Below are positions 33,603 to 41,741 of a stretch of 64,000 nucleotides of DNA, piece by piece; within the stretch, counting starts at the first letter, position 1, and each line of letters begins with the position of its first letter. The notes below the pieces were generated by a model. That model ran no database searches, was not told the origin of the DNA, and saw only the letters and a program-made list of their open reading frames with translations. The stretch lies in the NCBI GenBank assembly GCA_029864805.1, contig JAOTSS010000001.1:17454-81453 (forward strand). The letters run 5' to 3'. The translations under genes were made by a program, and so were the position numbers. The DNA is from Candidatus Nitrosopumilus sp. Lineage in GTDB: Archaea > Thermoproteota > Nitrososphaeria > Nitrososphaerales > Nitrosopumilaceae.

Positions 33603-33986
33603 ATGGTAAAAACTCCTGCTGATAAATGGAAAGATGCGGTAATTAAATACCGAAAGCAATGTCAAAATATTCTAAAATTATCTAATAGTATACGATATGC
33701 TGGAGTTATTAACGCATATGGTAGGACATTAACCGGAATGGTTAAGCCCAATCTAAAGCCATTATTAAAATCTGAACAAGTGAAGAATGAGTTTTTCATT
33801 ATATCTACATTAATGTCATTACGAAAAGAGACCGTCAGTACAATTGGAAGACTAGAGCATGTAATTTTACAACATCAAAAAGTTACAATCATCATCTTAC
33901 AAAAAAATGATGTGACATTTTATGTTTCAATAGATAGAAAAGAAAACTTGGCAAAAATTCTTTCTTCTATCAAAAAAGTAATCTGA
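33603..33986 (+). CDS. hypothetical protein (127 aa), possibly a DUF6659-like thaumarchaeal family
   Basis: The protein has a helix-strand alternation (RYAGVINAYGRTLTGMVKPN, then RLEHVILQHQKVTIIILQKN and DVTFYVSIDRKENLAKILSS) that resembles small profilin-like/roadblock folds. I recall a thaumarchaeal DUF of this type but am not certain of the name. Start ATG at 33603. No operon partner is clear. Confidence 0.6.
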   Translation: MVKTPADKWKDAVIKYRKQCQNILKLSNSIRYAGVINAYGRTLTGMVKPNLKPLLKSEQVKNEFFIISTLMSLRKETVSTIGRLEHVILQHQKVTIIILQKNDVTFYVSIDRKENLAKILSSIKKVI

Positions 33987-34023
33987 TAGTTGTCTTTTAA
34001 TAAGATCCAACATTTTAGCAAAT

Positions 34024-34356
34024 ATGAACAAATCTTTAGGCGATTATAATGTAGAAAAATCTTCGTCACATAACATTAGAAATATCATATGGACAAAAAA
34101 AAATCAAGTTGATCCTGAAAAATCAAAAAACAAGAAAACTAACTCAGATAAAAAATTCCAAAATTCCTCTGCATCAAATATCATTTATTGCCATAAACCA
34201 AAACTGAAATCCAATTTTGTAAAAGTCATCAAAATTAAAATAGTCACCAATACTGAAAAATCAAAAAACAAGAAAACTAACTCAGATAAAAAATTCCAAA
34301 ATTCCTCTGCATCATATTGTAGTATCAAACAAGGTTTCAAAAGACCTGGAAGATAA
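34024..34356 (+). CDS. lysine-rich protein with internal duplicated segment
   Basis: The 110-residue protein is highly basic and low in complexity. The 20-residue unit EKSKNKKTNSDKKFQNSSAS occurs twice (about residues 32-51 and 78-97), encoded by a perfect 62-bp DNA repeat. The ends (MNKSLGDYNVEKSSSHNIRN and SIKQGFKRPGR) are unique. No family is recognised. The protein is probably disordered and could bind nucleic acid. DNA identity across the repeat, including third positions, shows the duplication is recent or maintained by conversion. Confidence 0.5.
   Translation: MNKSLGDYNVEKSSSHNIRNIIWTKKNQVDPEKSKNKKTNSDKKFQNSSASNIIYCHKPKLKSNFVKVIKIKIVTNTEKSKNKKTNSDKKFQNSSASYCSIKQGFKRPGR
34115..34176 (+). 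repeat. 62-bp perfect direct repeat, copy 1
   Basis: This copy is identical to 34253-34314. The offset of 138 bp is a multiple of three, so the reading frame of the surrounding gene is kept. Confidence 0.85.
34253..34314 (+). repeat. 62-bp perfect direct repeat, copy 2
   Basis: This is the second copy of the repeat inside the lysine-rich gene. The 76 nt between the copies are unique and also coding. Confidence 0.85.
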
Positions 34357-34438
34357 CTGACTCAAAACCAAATCAGCATACTTTTAAAAATTATGAAAAA
34401 TAAAAGATTCAGATTATTCTTTCTATTGAAAAGATAAT

Positions 34439-34852
34439 CTAAGAAGGTGTAAATCCATGGTATCCGCCTGTTTGTTGAGCCTTATCTTCAAAGTTTGGTT
34501 CAAACAATGAAATTAGATAGTCATCAGGATCTAAAATTACGGCATTTTTTCCTGCATCTCTCTCAACAATATCTCGATGTATTCTTACGCCTTTTTCTTT
34601 TAATTCATCAATTGCAGATTTTACATCGCCGACTAGAAATCCTATTGTAATTCCATTGTCAATGGAACTTCCAACATGTTGTGCTGTCAATGATGCTGGA
34701 TGTAAACTCAACATGGCTCCAGAAGTACCCAAATCAACCCAAGATCTTCTTTGATTTTTGATTGGAAGTCCGATGAGTTCATGATAGAATTGTATGGATC
34801 TGTCTATGTCTTTTACAGCCAATATGACATTTCCAACTTTTTTGATATTCAC
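34439..34852 (-). CDS. VOC-family (glyoxalase/bleomycin resistance fold) protein
   Basis: The 137-residue protein carries the vicinal-oxygen-chelate pattern: VGNVILAVKDIDRSIQFYHE, GLPIKNQRRSWVDLGTSGAM and DLGTSGAMLSLHPA in the first module, then GITIGFLVGDVKSAIDELKE and AVILDPDDYLISLFEPN in the second. The usual metal glutamate is present in LFEPN. The substrate cannot be deduced. Start GTG at 34850-34852. Transcribed alone after two RAM-domain genes. Confidence 0.82.
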   Translation of the reverse strand: MNIKKVGNVILAVKDIDRSIQFYHELIGLPIKNQRRSWVDLGTSGAMLSLHPASLTAQHVGSSIDNGITIGFLVGDVKSAIDELKEKGVRIHRDIVERDAGKNAVILDPDDYLISLFEPNFEDKAQQTGGYHGFTPS

Positions 34853-34886
34853 AGATACTCTACCTCAAAGTTGTTTAAATCCATTG

Positions 34887-35105
34887 TCATTGAACTTCTA
34901 TCATGGTTTCAGTTCTTTCAACCCCGTTAATTTTTTGAATAAGCGTGGCTATTTCCTTAATTTTTCCAAGTTGTTCCACATCAATTATGGCAACAGCGTC
35001 GAATTGACCGCTTGTAGGAAATGAATCTGTTATTGAGGCTATTTTTCTTAATCTGGCAGCAATGAGTTTTTTTGGAGATTTCACTAAAATTATTGCCCTT
35101 ACCAT
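34887..35105 (-). CDS. stand-alone RAM domain protein (Lrp/AsnC ligand-binding domain)
   Basis: The 72-residue protein has the RAM fold without a DNA-binding domain: MVRAIILVKSPKKLIAARLR, then FDAVAIIDVEQLGKIKEIAT and VERTETMIEV. Such proteins may bind amino acids or pair with full Lrp regulators. It overlaps the preceding RAM gene by 7 nt, so both are made together. Confidence 0.78.
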   Translation of the reverse strand: MVRAIILVKSPKKLIAARLRKIASITDSFPTSGQFDAVAIIDVEQLGKIKEIATLIQKINGVERTETMIEVQ

Positions 35106-35338
35106 CCTAGATTAACCTCTACTTCAATTAGGGTCTCAGTTGTAACAATGTCTTTTATTTTTTTAAAATCAATCACCATTCCATTAATTTCATCAATATT
35201 CCCTTGTAAAATTACACTGATGTCTGCTCTTCCTGTAACAACCATGATTTGTTTTACGATCTTCCGTTTTTTCTTTAATATTTCGACCACAGAGTCAACT
35301 TTGCCTGGTTTTACAGTAATCAGACATAATGCACGCAT
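35099..35338 (-). CDS. stand-alone RAM domain protein (Lrp/AsnC ligand-binding domain)
   Basis: The 79-residue protein reads MRALCLITVKPGKVDSVVEI, then KQIMVVTGRADISVILQGNI and VTTETLIEVEV, a clear RAM domain. With its 7-nt-overlapping neighbour it forms a tandem pair of distinct RAM domains that could make hetero-oligomers. A third, broken RAM gene lies at the left window edge. Confidence 0.82.
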   Translation of the reverse strand: MRALCLITVKPGKVDSVVEILKKKRKIVKQIMVVTGRADISVILQGNIDEINGMVIDFKKIKDIVTTETLIEVEVNLGW

Positions 35339-35372
35339 ATTTGATGTATGTTATGGGATCGGATAAAGATTC

Positions 35373-35624
35373 CTAATCAAAGGCTTCTTGGGATCTTGCT
35401 TCCTCAAGATATGCTCTTCTTTCTTCATTTACCTTTTCTTGATCAATTTCAATATCGTCATCAACTATGACAATTCCCATGTCACTGATTGTTTCCTCTT
35501 TTGGTTTTTTATTCTTTGATTTTACAGTTTTTGCTTTTGATTTAGAGGATTTTACCGTCTTTGTTGTTTTCGGTTTAGTTGTTTTCTTTGTTGATGCTTT
35601 CTTTGCAGCCTTTTTTTCAGCCAT
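35373..35624 (-). CDS. lysine-rich protein with acidic C-terminus (83 aa)
   Basis: The N-terminal half consists of lysine, threonine and alanine repeats (AEKKAAKKASTKKTTKPKTT) like histone H1 tails. The C-terminal half is acidic and helical (VIVDDDIEIDQEKVNEERRA). No family is recognised. The basic part probably binds nucleic acid. It is transcribed towards the RAM gene pair, 34 nt away. Confidence 0.6.
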   Translation of the reverse strand: MAEKKAAKKASTKKTTKPKTTKTVKSSKSKAKTVKSKNKKPKEETISDMGIVIVDDDIEIDQEKVNEERRAYLEEARSQEAFD

Positions 35625-35766
35625 GAATGTCGAAAAACAAGAGTTTGCCTTGTTTTTAAAGATTTTGTATGATTGAATAATTTTGAAAAAAGCCTACAAA
35701 ATACTACAATTTTCTTCTGTACTATTTGTTTTTAAAATAACTTGTTGATGCTGTATACATTTAAGA

Positions 35767-35840
35767 TGCCAGGGGCGGGATTTGAACGCGCGACAGCCCG
35801 GTCTTCAGCCGAGTGCTCTCCCAGGCTGAGCTACCCTGGC
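35767..35840 (-). tRNA. tRNA-Phe (anticodon GAA)
   Basis: The minus strand folds into a cloverleaf: acceptor stem GCCAGGG/CCCTGGC, D arm GCTC/GAGC, anticodon arm CTCGG-CTGAAGA-CCGGG with anticodon GAA, and T loop TTCAAAT. The discriminator is A and CCA is not encoded. The T stem GCGCG/CCCGC has one C-C mismatch at its fourth pair. No intron is present. Confidence 0.95.
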
Positions 35841-35883
35841 ACTTAGAAAAATGCAATCAGTTGAGGAATTAAAGTTTGTCTTT

Positions 35884-36420
35884 TTAGATCTTCCAAAGAA
35901 TGTCATCTTTATCTTTTCGTTTATTGATTAAACGACTAATTATAAAAAATAAATCAGATAATCTATTAAGATAGATTATGCAATTTGAATTAATTTCATC
36001 TTTTTCACTTAGTTGTACCACTTGTGTTTCTGCTCTTCGAACAATTGTTCTTACATAGTGTAATTGCGCTGCTGCGATTTCTCCTCCTGGCAAGATAAAA
36101 TTAGTCAATGGTGGCAGTTCAGATTCAAATTTGTCAATAGAAAATTCTAATTTTTGAATCATTTCCAAAGATATTCGATTTCTAATATCGTTTAGATTAG
36201 GATTTGAAAGATCTGCTCCTACTAGAAATAACTCATTTTGTATTCTTCTCAAAATGCTAACAATATCATCATCTAATAGATTTGTCAAAACAATCCCTAA
36301 TGCAGCATTTGCTTCATCTATTGTCCCATATGCAATGATTCTAGGATGAGATTTTGATATTCTCAAGTTTCCTTGAACGCCTGTATTTCCATCATCTCCT
36401 GTTTTAGTATAAATTTTCAA
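35884..36420 (-). CDS. ATP:cob(I)alamin adenosyltransferase, PduO type
   Basis: The 178-residue protein makes adenosylcobalamin. Motifs are IYTKTGDDGNTGVQGNLRIS with the ATP-binding start, AYGTIDEANAALGI, the central helix IQNELFLVGADLSNP and the C-terminal RRAETQVVQL and YLNRLSDLFFIISR. Thaumarchaea make cobalamin, and the cbtBA cobalt transporter in the same window fits. Start TTG at 36418-36420. Confidence 0.92.
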   Translation of the reverse strand: MKIYTKTGDDGNTGVQGNLRISKSHPRIIAYGTIDEANAALGIVLTNLLDDDIVSILRRIQNELFLVGADLSNPNLNDIRNRISLEMIQKLEFSIDKFESELPPLTNFILPGGEIAAAQLHYVRTIVRRAETQVVQLSEKDEINSNCIIYLNRLSDLFFIISRLINKRKDKDDILWKI

Positions 36421-36504
36421 TATCCTTTCATATCAGAATTAACTATTATGTTATTCGAAAAATATGAAAATTCATTAGTATAATCTAATGTATGACAAAA
36501 TAAT

Positions 36505-37038
36505 ATGATATTGGATTTTTTAAAAATTGCTGCGAATCTCAAAAAAATCCCTAGACAAGGATGGGTCGATAAACTATCATTAAATCATCCTGAATCCGTT
36601 GCAGAACATTCGTATTCCATGGCAATAATAAGCATGGTTGTCTCCGACATGAGAAAATATGATTCAGAAAAAATACTCAAAATGGTTTTACTTCATGACT
36701 TGGCTGAAGCAAGAATTGGAGACTATACTCCAAATCAATTAAGTAAGGAGAAAAAGAAACTATTAGAAAATAATTCCTTTAACGAAATAATAGATAATTT
36801 ACCTGATAACATTAAATCTCAGTATTTAGAAATTTGGAAAGATTATCAGGAAAATGTTTCTGCAGAATCAAAGTTTGTACATCAAATTGATAGATTAGAA
36901 ATGGCACTTCAAGCAAAATTATACCAACAAGAAGGGTACTCAAAAAGTAAACTTAAACCATTTTTTGAATCTGCAAAAAAAGGCATAGATGATCCTAAAT
37001 TAAAAGAATTATTTACAAAGATAATCAATGATGATTAA
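36505..37038 (+). CDS. HD-domain 5'-deoxynucleotidase-like protein (YfbR/HDDC2 type)
   Basis: The 177-residue protein shows the HD metal site: the first histidine in SVAEHSYSMAII, HDLAEARIGDYTP with the paired H-D and glutamate, and FVHQIDRLEMALQA with the last aspartate. These match YfbR/HDDC2, which removes phosphate from deoxynucleoside monophosphates. The start ATG at 36505 is followed by LDFLKIAANLKKIPRQGW, normal for the family. A small helical gene follows after 7 nt. Confidence 0.87.
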   Translation: MILDFLKIAANLKKIPRQGWVDKLSLNHPESVAEHSYSMAIISMVVSDMRKYDSEKILKMVLLHDLAEARIGDYTPNQLSKEKKKLLENNSFNEIIDNLPDNIKSQYLEIWKDYQENVSAESKFVHQIDRLEMALQAKLYQQEGYSKSKLKPFFESAKKGIDDPKLKELFTKIINDD

Positions 37039-37045
37039 ATAGAAA

Positions 37046-37270
37046 ATGTCTGAAAGAAGTAAAGATGAATTAATTGAAGCACAAAAACAAGTAATAGGCA
37101 TATTGTTTGAAGTGATTAAAAAATTGCAAGCAAACAATGATCTTGATGAAGAATATTTCCAGACAATATCCGAAGGCAGTAAAAACAATGCCCGTCTTAG
37201 AGAAATCCTAAATGAAAGAACTGAAAATGCAGAAATTGTTGGAAGGTTATTAGAAAAATTAGAAATTTAA
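37046..37270 (+). CDS. small helical protein (74 aa)
   Basis: The protein is acidic and helical (ERSKDELIEAQKQVIGILFE, then GSKNNARLREILNERTENAE). It follows the HD nucleotidase by 7 nt, so is probably in the same mRNA. No family is recognised. It overlaps the convergent next gene by 4 nt. Confidence 0.55.
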   Translation: MSERSKDELIEAQKQVIGILFEVIKKLQANNDLDEEYFQTISEGSKNNARLREILNERTENAEIVGRLLEKLEI

Positions 37271-37563
37271 TTTCCGCAACAATCATCATCAGAAATAATC
37301 CTTAGATGTGCTGTTTGCTGGTATTTATCCTGAACATAACTTGAAAGATTAAAAATTCTAATTCTAGATTCTCTAGAATTCCAACTACCTTCATTTTCAA
37401 ACCAAAATTCAATTTCATCTATATCGTATCTCTCATTATTTTCAACAAGATTTTGAAAAATCGATTTAATTTCTGTAATGTCTGACTCTGTTAATTTTGA
37501 TTTGTTTTCTATCATTGTAGTAATCTCATTTAATTTCATTATGACATTATTTGTCAAAGGCAT
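37267..37563 (-). CDS. hypothetical protein (98 aa)
   Basis: The protein has a helical N-terminus (NNVIMKLNEITTMIENKSKL), an aromatic acidic region (EIEFWFENEGSWNSRESRIR) and ends in DDDCCGN. The terminal acidic cysteine pair might bind metal. No family is recognised. ATG at 37561-37563. Confidence 0.55.
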   Translation of the reverse strand: MPLTNNVIMKLNEITTMIENKSKLTESDITEIKSIFQNLVENNERYDIDEIEFWFENEGSWNSRESRIRIFNLSSYVQDKYQQTAHLRIISDDDCCGN

Positions 37564-37640
37564 ATTATGGTAAACATCAGGATTCTATAACTATCTTTTG
37601 AAGAGAAATTGTTTTTATAACAAATCAATAATTTGAGAAC

Positions 37641-37988
37641 ATGCAATATTTTCAAGCCTTAAAATTAGGACAAAAAAGAGTTGCTGAAGCTAGAGAATAT
37701 CTCAATAAATTAACAGATGGGCGTGCAATGCCTGCATTAGCCTTATCTGACACAAAATCAAATGTATGGGAACCTGTAGGGGAAGAAAATCTATACGCTT
37801 TTGTAGATGAATCTGCAGGATTTGTTTTAACCGATAATAGTGGCTACATTCTTGCTTTGGTAGACAAAACAGGTTCTTCAAAAACTATTGTTCAGGGAGT
37901 AACCCAACAACAAAAAGAAATTTTAGAAAAAGCATTCAAAGAAGACAATATATCAAAATTTGAGGGGAAGGTAATTCTGCCAGTATAA
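37641..37988 (+). CDS. hypothetical protein (115 aa)
   Basis: The protein has a helical start (YFQALKLGQKRVAEAREYLN) and a beta-rich middle (NLYAFVDESAGFVLTDNSGY). No family is recognised. It precedes the ornithine cyclodeaminase gene by 56 nt on the same strand and might share its transcript. Confidence 0.55.
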   Translation: MQYFQALKLGQKRVAEAREYLNKLTDGRAMPALALSDTKSNVWEPVGEENLYAFVDESAGFVLTDNSGYILALVDKTGSSKTIVQGVTQQQKEILEKAFKEDNISKFEGKVILPV

Positions 37989-38044
37989 TCCTTAGTTTAA
38001 AGAAAAACGTAACCTTTAGTTATCATAATGTTGAGGGAAATAAA

Positions 38045-39283
38045 ATGAGTAAATTTTCTCAAGAAATTGAAGTTAATGGTCATTTAATTGATTCTTCTAT
38101 ACTGACTAAGATCTTTGATAAAATAATGGATCTTCATGGAGAATTTCAAGTAGAAGAAATCAATATTGGTAAAAGAAAAAAAGATCAGTCTTATGTTCGA
38201 TTACTTGTTAATGGAAAAAATCAGGAACACTTGGATGAGATTTTAAAAACAGTATATCGAGAAGGTGCTGTATCTAAAATACAACAAGAAATTACATTAA
38301 AAAAATCACCAAAAAACTATGTCATGCCAGATAATTTTTACAGTACAACAAATAATCACACACAAGTTTTCTATAAAAAAAGATGGATTCAAGTTGAAAA
38401 TATGATGATGGATAAGTGTATTGTTGTAAAACAAAACAAGGCGTTTTGTGTACCTGTTAGAGATGTACGAAAAGGAGATCAAATAATTGTTGGAGAAAAA
38501 GGAATTAAAATCACGCCTCCTGAACGTCCAAGAGAAGGAGTTAATGTTTTTGAATTTATGGGAAGTTCAAGTTCTAGTGAACGTCCTACACAACATATTG
38601 CAAAACAAGTTGCAGACGATATATACAATACCAAAAAGAATGGTGGAAAAATTGTCATTGTCGGAGGCCCTGCAATAGTTCATACAGGTGCAGATGATGC
38701 TGTTTCAGAATTAATTAGAGCAGGTTATATTGATGGGGTATTAGCTGGAAACGCCCTTGCAGTTCATGACATAGAGTATGCGACATTGGGCACATCTTTG
38801 GGCATGAATGTACATGATGCAACTTTGGCATATCGCGGTCATAGAAATCATATGGATACAATCAACGCTGTATTCAAAGCTGGATCTATTGCAAACATGG
38901 TACGGTCCAAAAAGCTCAAAAAAGGAATAATGTATGAATGTATTAAAAATAATGTCCCATTTGTATTGGCAGGATCAATACGTGATGACGGACCATTGCC
39001 GGATGTAATTACAGACGTTGCACAAGCACAAAGAGAATACAAAAAAATTGTAAAAGATGCAAGTATGGTGATCATGATTTCAACAATGCTTCATTCTATT
39101 GCAACTGGCAATATGCTTCCTGCAAATGTCAAAGTAATTGTAGTGGATATCAATCAACCAACAGTTACAAAACTCATGGACAGAGGAACATGGCAAGCTT
39201 TGGGGATTGTTTCAGATGTTGGTGCATTTCTACCATTAGTTGCACAGCAACTCAGAAAAAAGAAAGGATCAACTAACAATTAA
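38045..39283 (+). CDS. archaeal-type ornithine cyclodeaminase (LOR/SDH, TIGR00300 family)
   Basis: The 412-residue protein matches the TIGR00300/LOR-SDH family, the archaeal ornithine cyclodeaminase that makes proline from ornithine and corresponds to the C-terminal half of cyanobacterial ArgZ/AgrE. It has an N-terminal domain (DKIMDLHGEFQVEEINIGKR, then LVNGKNQEHLDEILK) and a Rossmann part with GGKIVIVGGPAIVHTGAD, LAGNALAVHDIEYATLGTSL and AGSIRDDGPLPDV. As many thaumarchaea lack classic ProABC genes, this may be the proline source; that is inference. Confidence 0.87.
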   Translation: MSKFSQEIEVNGHLIDSSILTKIFDKIMDLHGEFQVEEINIGKRKKDQSYVRLLVNGKNQEHLDEILKTVYREGAVSKIQQEITLKKSPKNYVMPDNFYSTTNNHTQVFYKKRWIQVENMMMDKCIVVKQNKAFCVPVRDVRKGDQIIVGEKGIKITPPERPREGVNVFEFMGSSSSSERPTQHIAKQVADDIYNTKKNGGKIVIVGGPAIVHTGADDAVSELIRAGYIDGVLAGNALAVHDIEYATLGTSLGMNVHDATLAYRGHRNHMDTINAVFKAGSIANMVRSKKLKKGIMYECIKNNVPFVLAGSIRDDGPLPDVITDVAQAQREYKKIVKDASMVIMISTMLHSIATGNMLPANVKVIVVDINQPTVTKLMDRGTWQALGIVSDVGAFLPLVAQQLRKKKGSTNN

Positions 39284-39395
39284 CCACAGATAGAAATTGC
39301 CGTAACAAAATAAACTGTACATTTAACTTTTACGTACAAAAAAACTGAATTAGTGATACGTTCATTTTAAATCAAAAAAATACTTTGTTTATTGT

Positions 39396-40319
39396 ATGAA
39401 TAAAAAAAGATATTATTCATTAGGGGCATTGTCCTTGTTACTGATCTTTGCTTTTTCTCCGGCATTTGGTGAAGTAACTGATCTTCAAATTGATTCTGAA
39501 TCTTTTTACAATGCTAATCAAATAAAATTTTCAGGTAGCGTCGAGAAAAATTCAGTGGGTCTAGTAACAATAGTCATTCGTGATCATAATAATGAATTTG
39601 TAGAGTTAACACAAGCAAAAATTAATCACAATGATTCATTTGAAAAAATAATAAAAATCAGCGATAGTTTTTCTGAACGTGGAGGGTATAGCGCAACAGG
39701 ATTTATTTTGAACATGACAAAAGGAGTTACTACCAATTTTGAAGTTTCACCAAATGGACTTTTGATAATTCCCGAAGACTTAGTTGTGAAGAATTACGAA
39801 GAGACGGATAAAGTAGATTTTGCAGAAGATATTCCAATCCGTAAAACTACCGATTTTGTAGATCCTAACAAAAACCCTCAACACTATATTGACAGATACT
39901 ATAACGAAGCATCTTACAGGTCATGGTTTGACAGAAATTATCCTGAATTAACGATAGAGGAAGCAGTAAATCATGATAATAAAATTAATTCTACAGTTCA
40001 AGAATTAATAGATAAAGAAATCATTCCTACGGCAGAAGCATCATCTATAGTTCAAGACATACAAAAACAAAGTAATAATTCAGAAATTGCAGAGATTTTA
40101 CTCGCAATAGCAGGATTGGGAATTTTATTCGGGGCTGTAATAGGAATTAAGAAAAAAGTAGATAATAACTCAAAACAGATTTCAATCAACAGAGATGTTA
40201 TTAGAAAAATCATTCAACCAATCATAGGAACACGTCCTAAAGAAATTCTCCAAACTAGATTAGTCAAAGGTGAAATTACCGTGGAGGAATATGAAAAATT
40301 AAAATCTAGATTAGATTAA
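39396..40319 (+). CDS. secreted/membrane protein with C-terminal SHOCT domain
   Basis: The 307-residue protein has a signal peptide (about residues 5-25, ending SPAFGEV), an outside beta-rich domain and a membrane helix near residues 235-250 (EILLAIAGLGILFGAVIGIK). A cytoplasmic tail follows, ending in a SHOCT motif (RLVKGEITVEEYEKLKSRL). SHOCT tails often mediate self-assembly of membrane proteins. The outside domain begins VTDLQIDSESFYNANQIKFS, a fold common in thaumarchaeal surface proteins. It ends with a 4-nt overlap with a convergent aminotransferase. Confidence 0.7.
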   Translation: MNKKRYYSLGALSLLLIFAFSPAFGEVTDLQIDSESFYNANQIKFSGSVEKNSVGLVTIVIRDHNNEFVELTQAKINHNDSFEKIIKISDSFSERGGYSATGFILNMTKGVTTNFEVSPNGLLIIPEDLVVKNYEETDKVDFAEDIPIRKTTDFVDPNKNPQHYIDRYYNEASYRSWFDRNYPELTIEEAVNHDNKINSTVQELIDKEIIPTAEASSIVQDIQKQSNNSEIAEILLAIAGLGILFGAVIGIKKKVDNNSKQISINRDVIRKIIQPIIGTRPKEILQTRLVKGEITVEEYEKLKSRLD

Positions 40320-41671
40320 CTTGAAGTCATCATTGAACTTTTAGTCGGTGAGTTTTTGAAAGACGATTTTTTAATATTTTCAAAAAATTTGGTAATCATG
40401 TCTATTCCTGCAACTACCTTAGGAGCATTGTTCTTTACAAACTCAACTTTCTCAGAAGACGATTTTGGTTTGTTTTTCAGATAATTTTGATATACTTGAG
40501 AACCGTTATAATCTACATAAGCAATTCTTGCACTAAAATCAGTCCTTTCTAAAACAAGACTGTCACCACCTACAATTGCAGTATGGTATGGATGAACAAT
40601 TAATGATTCAGATAGTTTTTGGGATGTAAAAATTTTAGAATTTTGTAAATCTGTTGCATAATGATTGAAATCAGCTAAAAGATAGAACGTTGCATCGGGT
40701 TTAGTAGCTACTACTCCTTCGATTGCTGATAATGCATTATACGTATATTCACCCATGATTTGATGAATGCTACGAGTTATCTCGAAATACTCGTTCATGT
40801 CTTTACTTATTTCAAATCCTGCTATTGCAGCATGTTGAATTGGGGTTGACACCGCAGTATATTCTGTTGCAAGAATCTTTTTGAATTGGGTTTTAAGTTC
40901 TATTGCATGTTGTGGAAAAATTACATACCCTAAACGATATCCTCCTGCAGCATGTGATTTTGACAAGCCATTTGTCACAAATGTACCTTCAGGGTAAATT
41001 TTTCCCATGCTGACAAATTTTGAAAAATCATATGTTGTTTGTGCATAAATTTCATCAGAAATAACTGTGATGTTTTGCTCTCTGCATACATCAGAAATTT
41101 CTTCTAATTCTAATTTATCATAAAGTAAACCGGTAGGATTATTTGGATTATTTAGAATCAAAATCTTCTGCCTGTCATGTAATCGTAATGCCAATCTTCT
41201 CAAATTATTTGGAGATATTTTTTTGTTTGAACGAGTTGGAAGCATATGATAATTTTTCTTTAAAAATCGGATTTGTGGAAGGTATCCTAACCACGCAGGA
41301 GTTGGTAAAATTACGGTTCCGTGCAAAATTTCCAATAGATTAAAGATCAACTCCTTTGTTCCAGGTCCCACATGGATTCTTTCAGGTGATACATCCATTC
41401 CAAAATAATGTTTATTGTATTTTGATATAGCATTACGTAATTCTGGAATTCCAGAAATAGGCGCATATGCTCCTTTGTCAGCGTTTTTTACCAGAGCCTC
41501 TTGAACAAGTTTGGGTACTGGAAATGGCGATTGTCCAAATGCAAAACCATAAAATCCAAAGCTGCATTCAGGATGAGGACAATCTGAATGAAATTCTTGT
41601 AAAAATGTGTTTAATTTGAGATTCTCAGGCATCTCAATGTCTTCTACTTGCTGATCAACTACAAATTTCAA
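40316..41671 (-). CDS. class I/II PLP-dependent aminotransferase
   Basis: The 451-residue protein has the fold type I pattern: YAPISGIPELRNAISKYNKH, the NPNNPTGLLYDKLELEEISD motif, ISDEIYAQTTYD with the PLP aspartate, and the PLP lysine in NGLSKSHAAGGYRLGY. It resembles aspartate/aromatic aminotransferases, but substrate cannot be fixed. A C-terminal serine-rich extension of about 45 residues is unusual. The start TTG at 41669-41671 is uncertain; an ATG 13 codons later is the alternative. Confidence 0.82.
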   Translation of the reverse strand: MKFVVDQQVEDIEMPENLKLNTFLQEFHSDCPHPECSFGFYGFAFGQSPFPVPKLVQEALVKNADKGAYAPISGIPELRNAISKYNKHYFGMDVSPERIHVGPGTKELIFNLLEILHGTVILPTPAWLGYLPQIRFLKKNYHMLPTRSNKKISPNNLRRLALRLHDRQKILILNNPNNPTGLLYDKLELEEISDVCREQNITVISDEIYAQTTYDFSKFVSMGKIYPEGTFVTNGLSKSHAAGGYRLGYVIFPQHAIELKTQFKKILATEYTAVSTPIQHAAIAGFEISKDMNEYFEITRSIHQIMGEYTYNALSAIEGVVATKPDATFYLLADFNHYATDLQNSKIFTSQKLSESLIVHPYHTAIVGGDSLVLERTDFSARIAYVDYNGSQVYQNYLKNKPKSSSEKVEFVKNNAPKVVAGIDMITKFFENIKKSSFKNSPTKSSMMTSS

Positions 41672-41741
41672 TAATTTCCCTCATCAGAATCCAATTTAGA
41701 TGCAAAGCGTGAAATAGTAAGTATCAAAAAGTGAGATTTTA

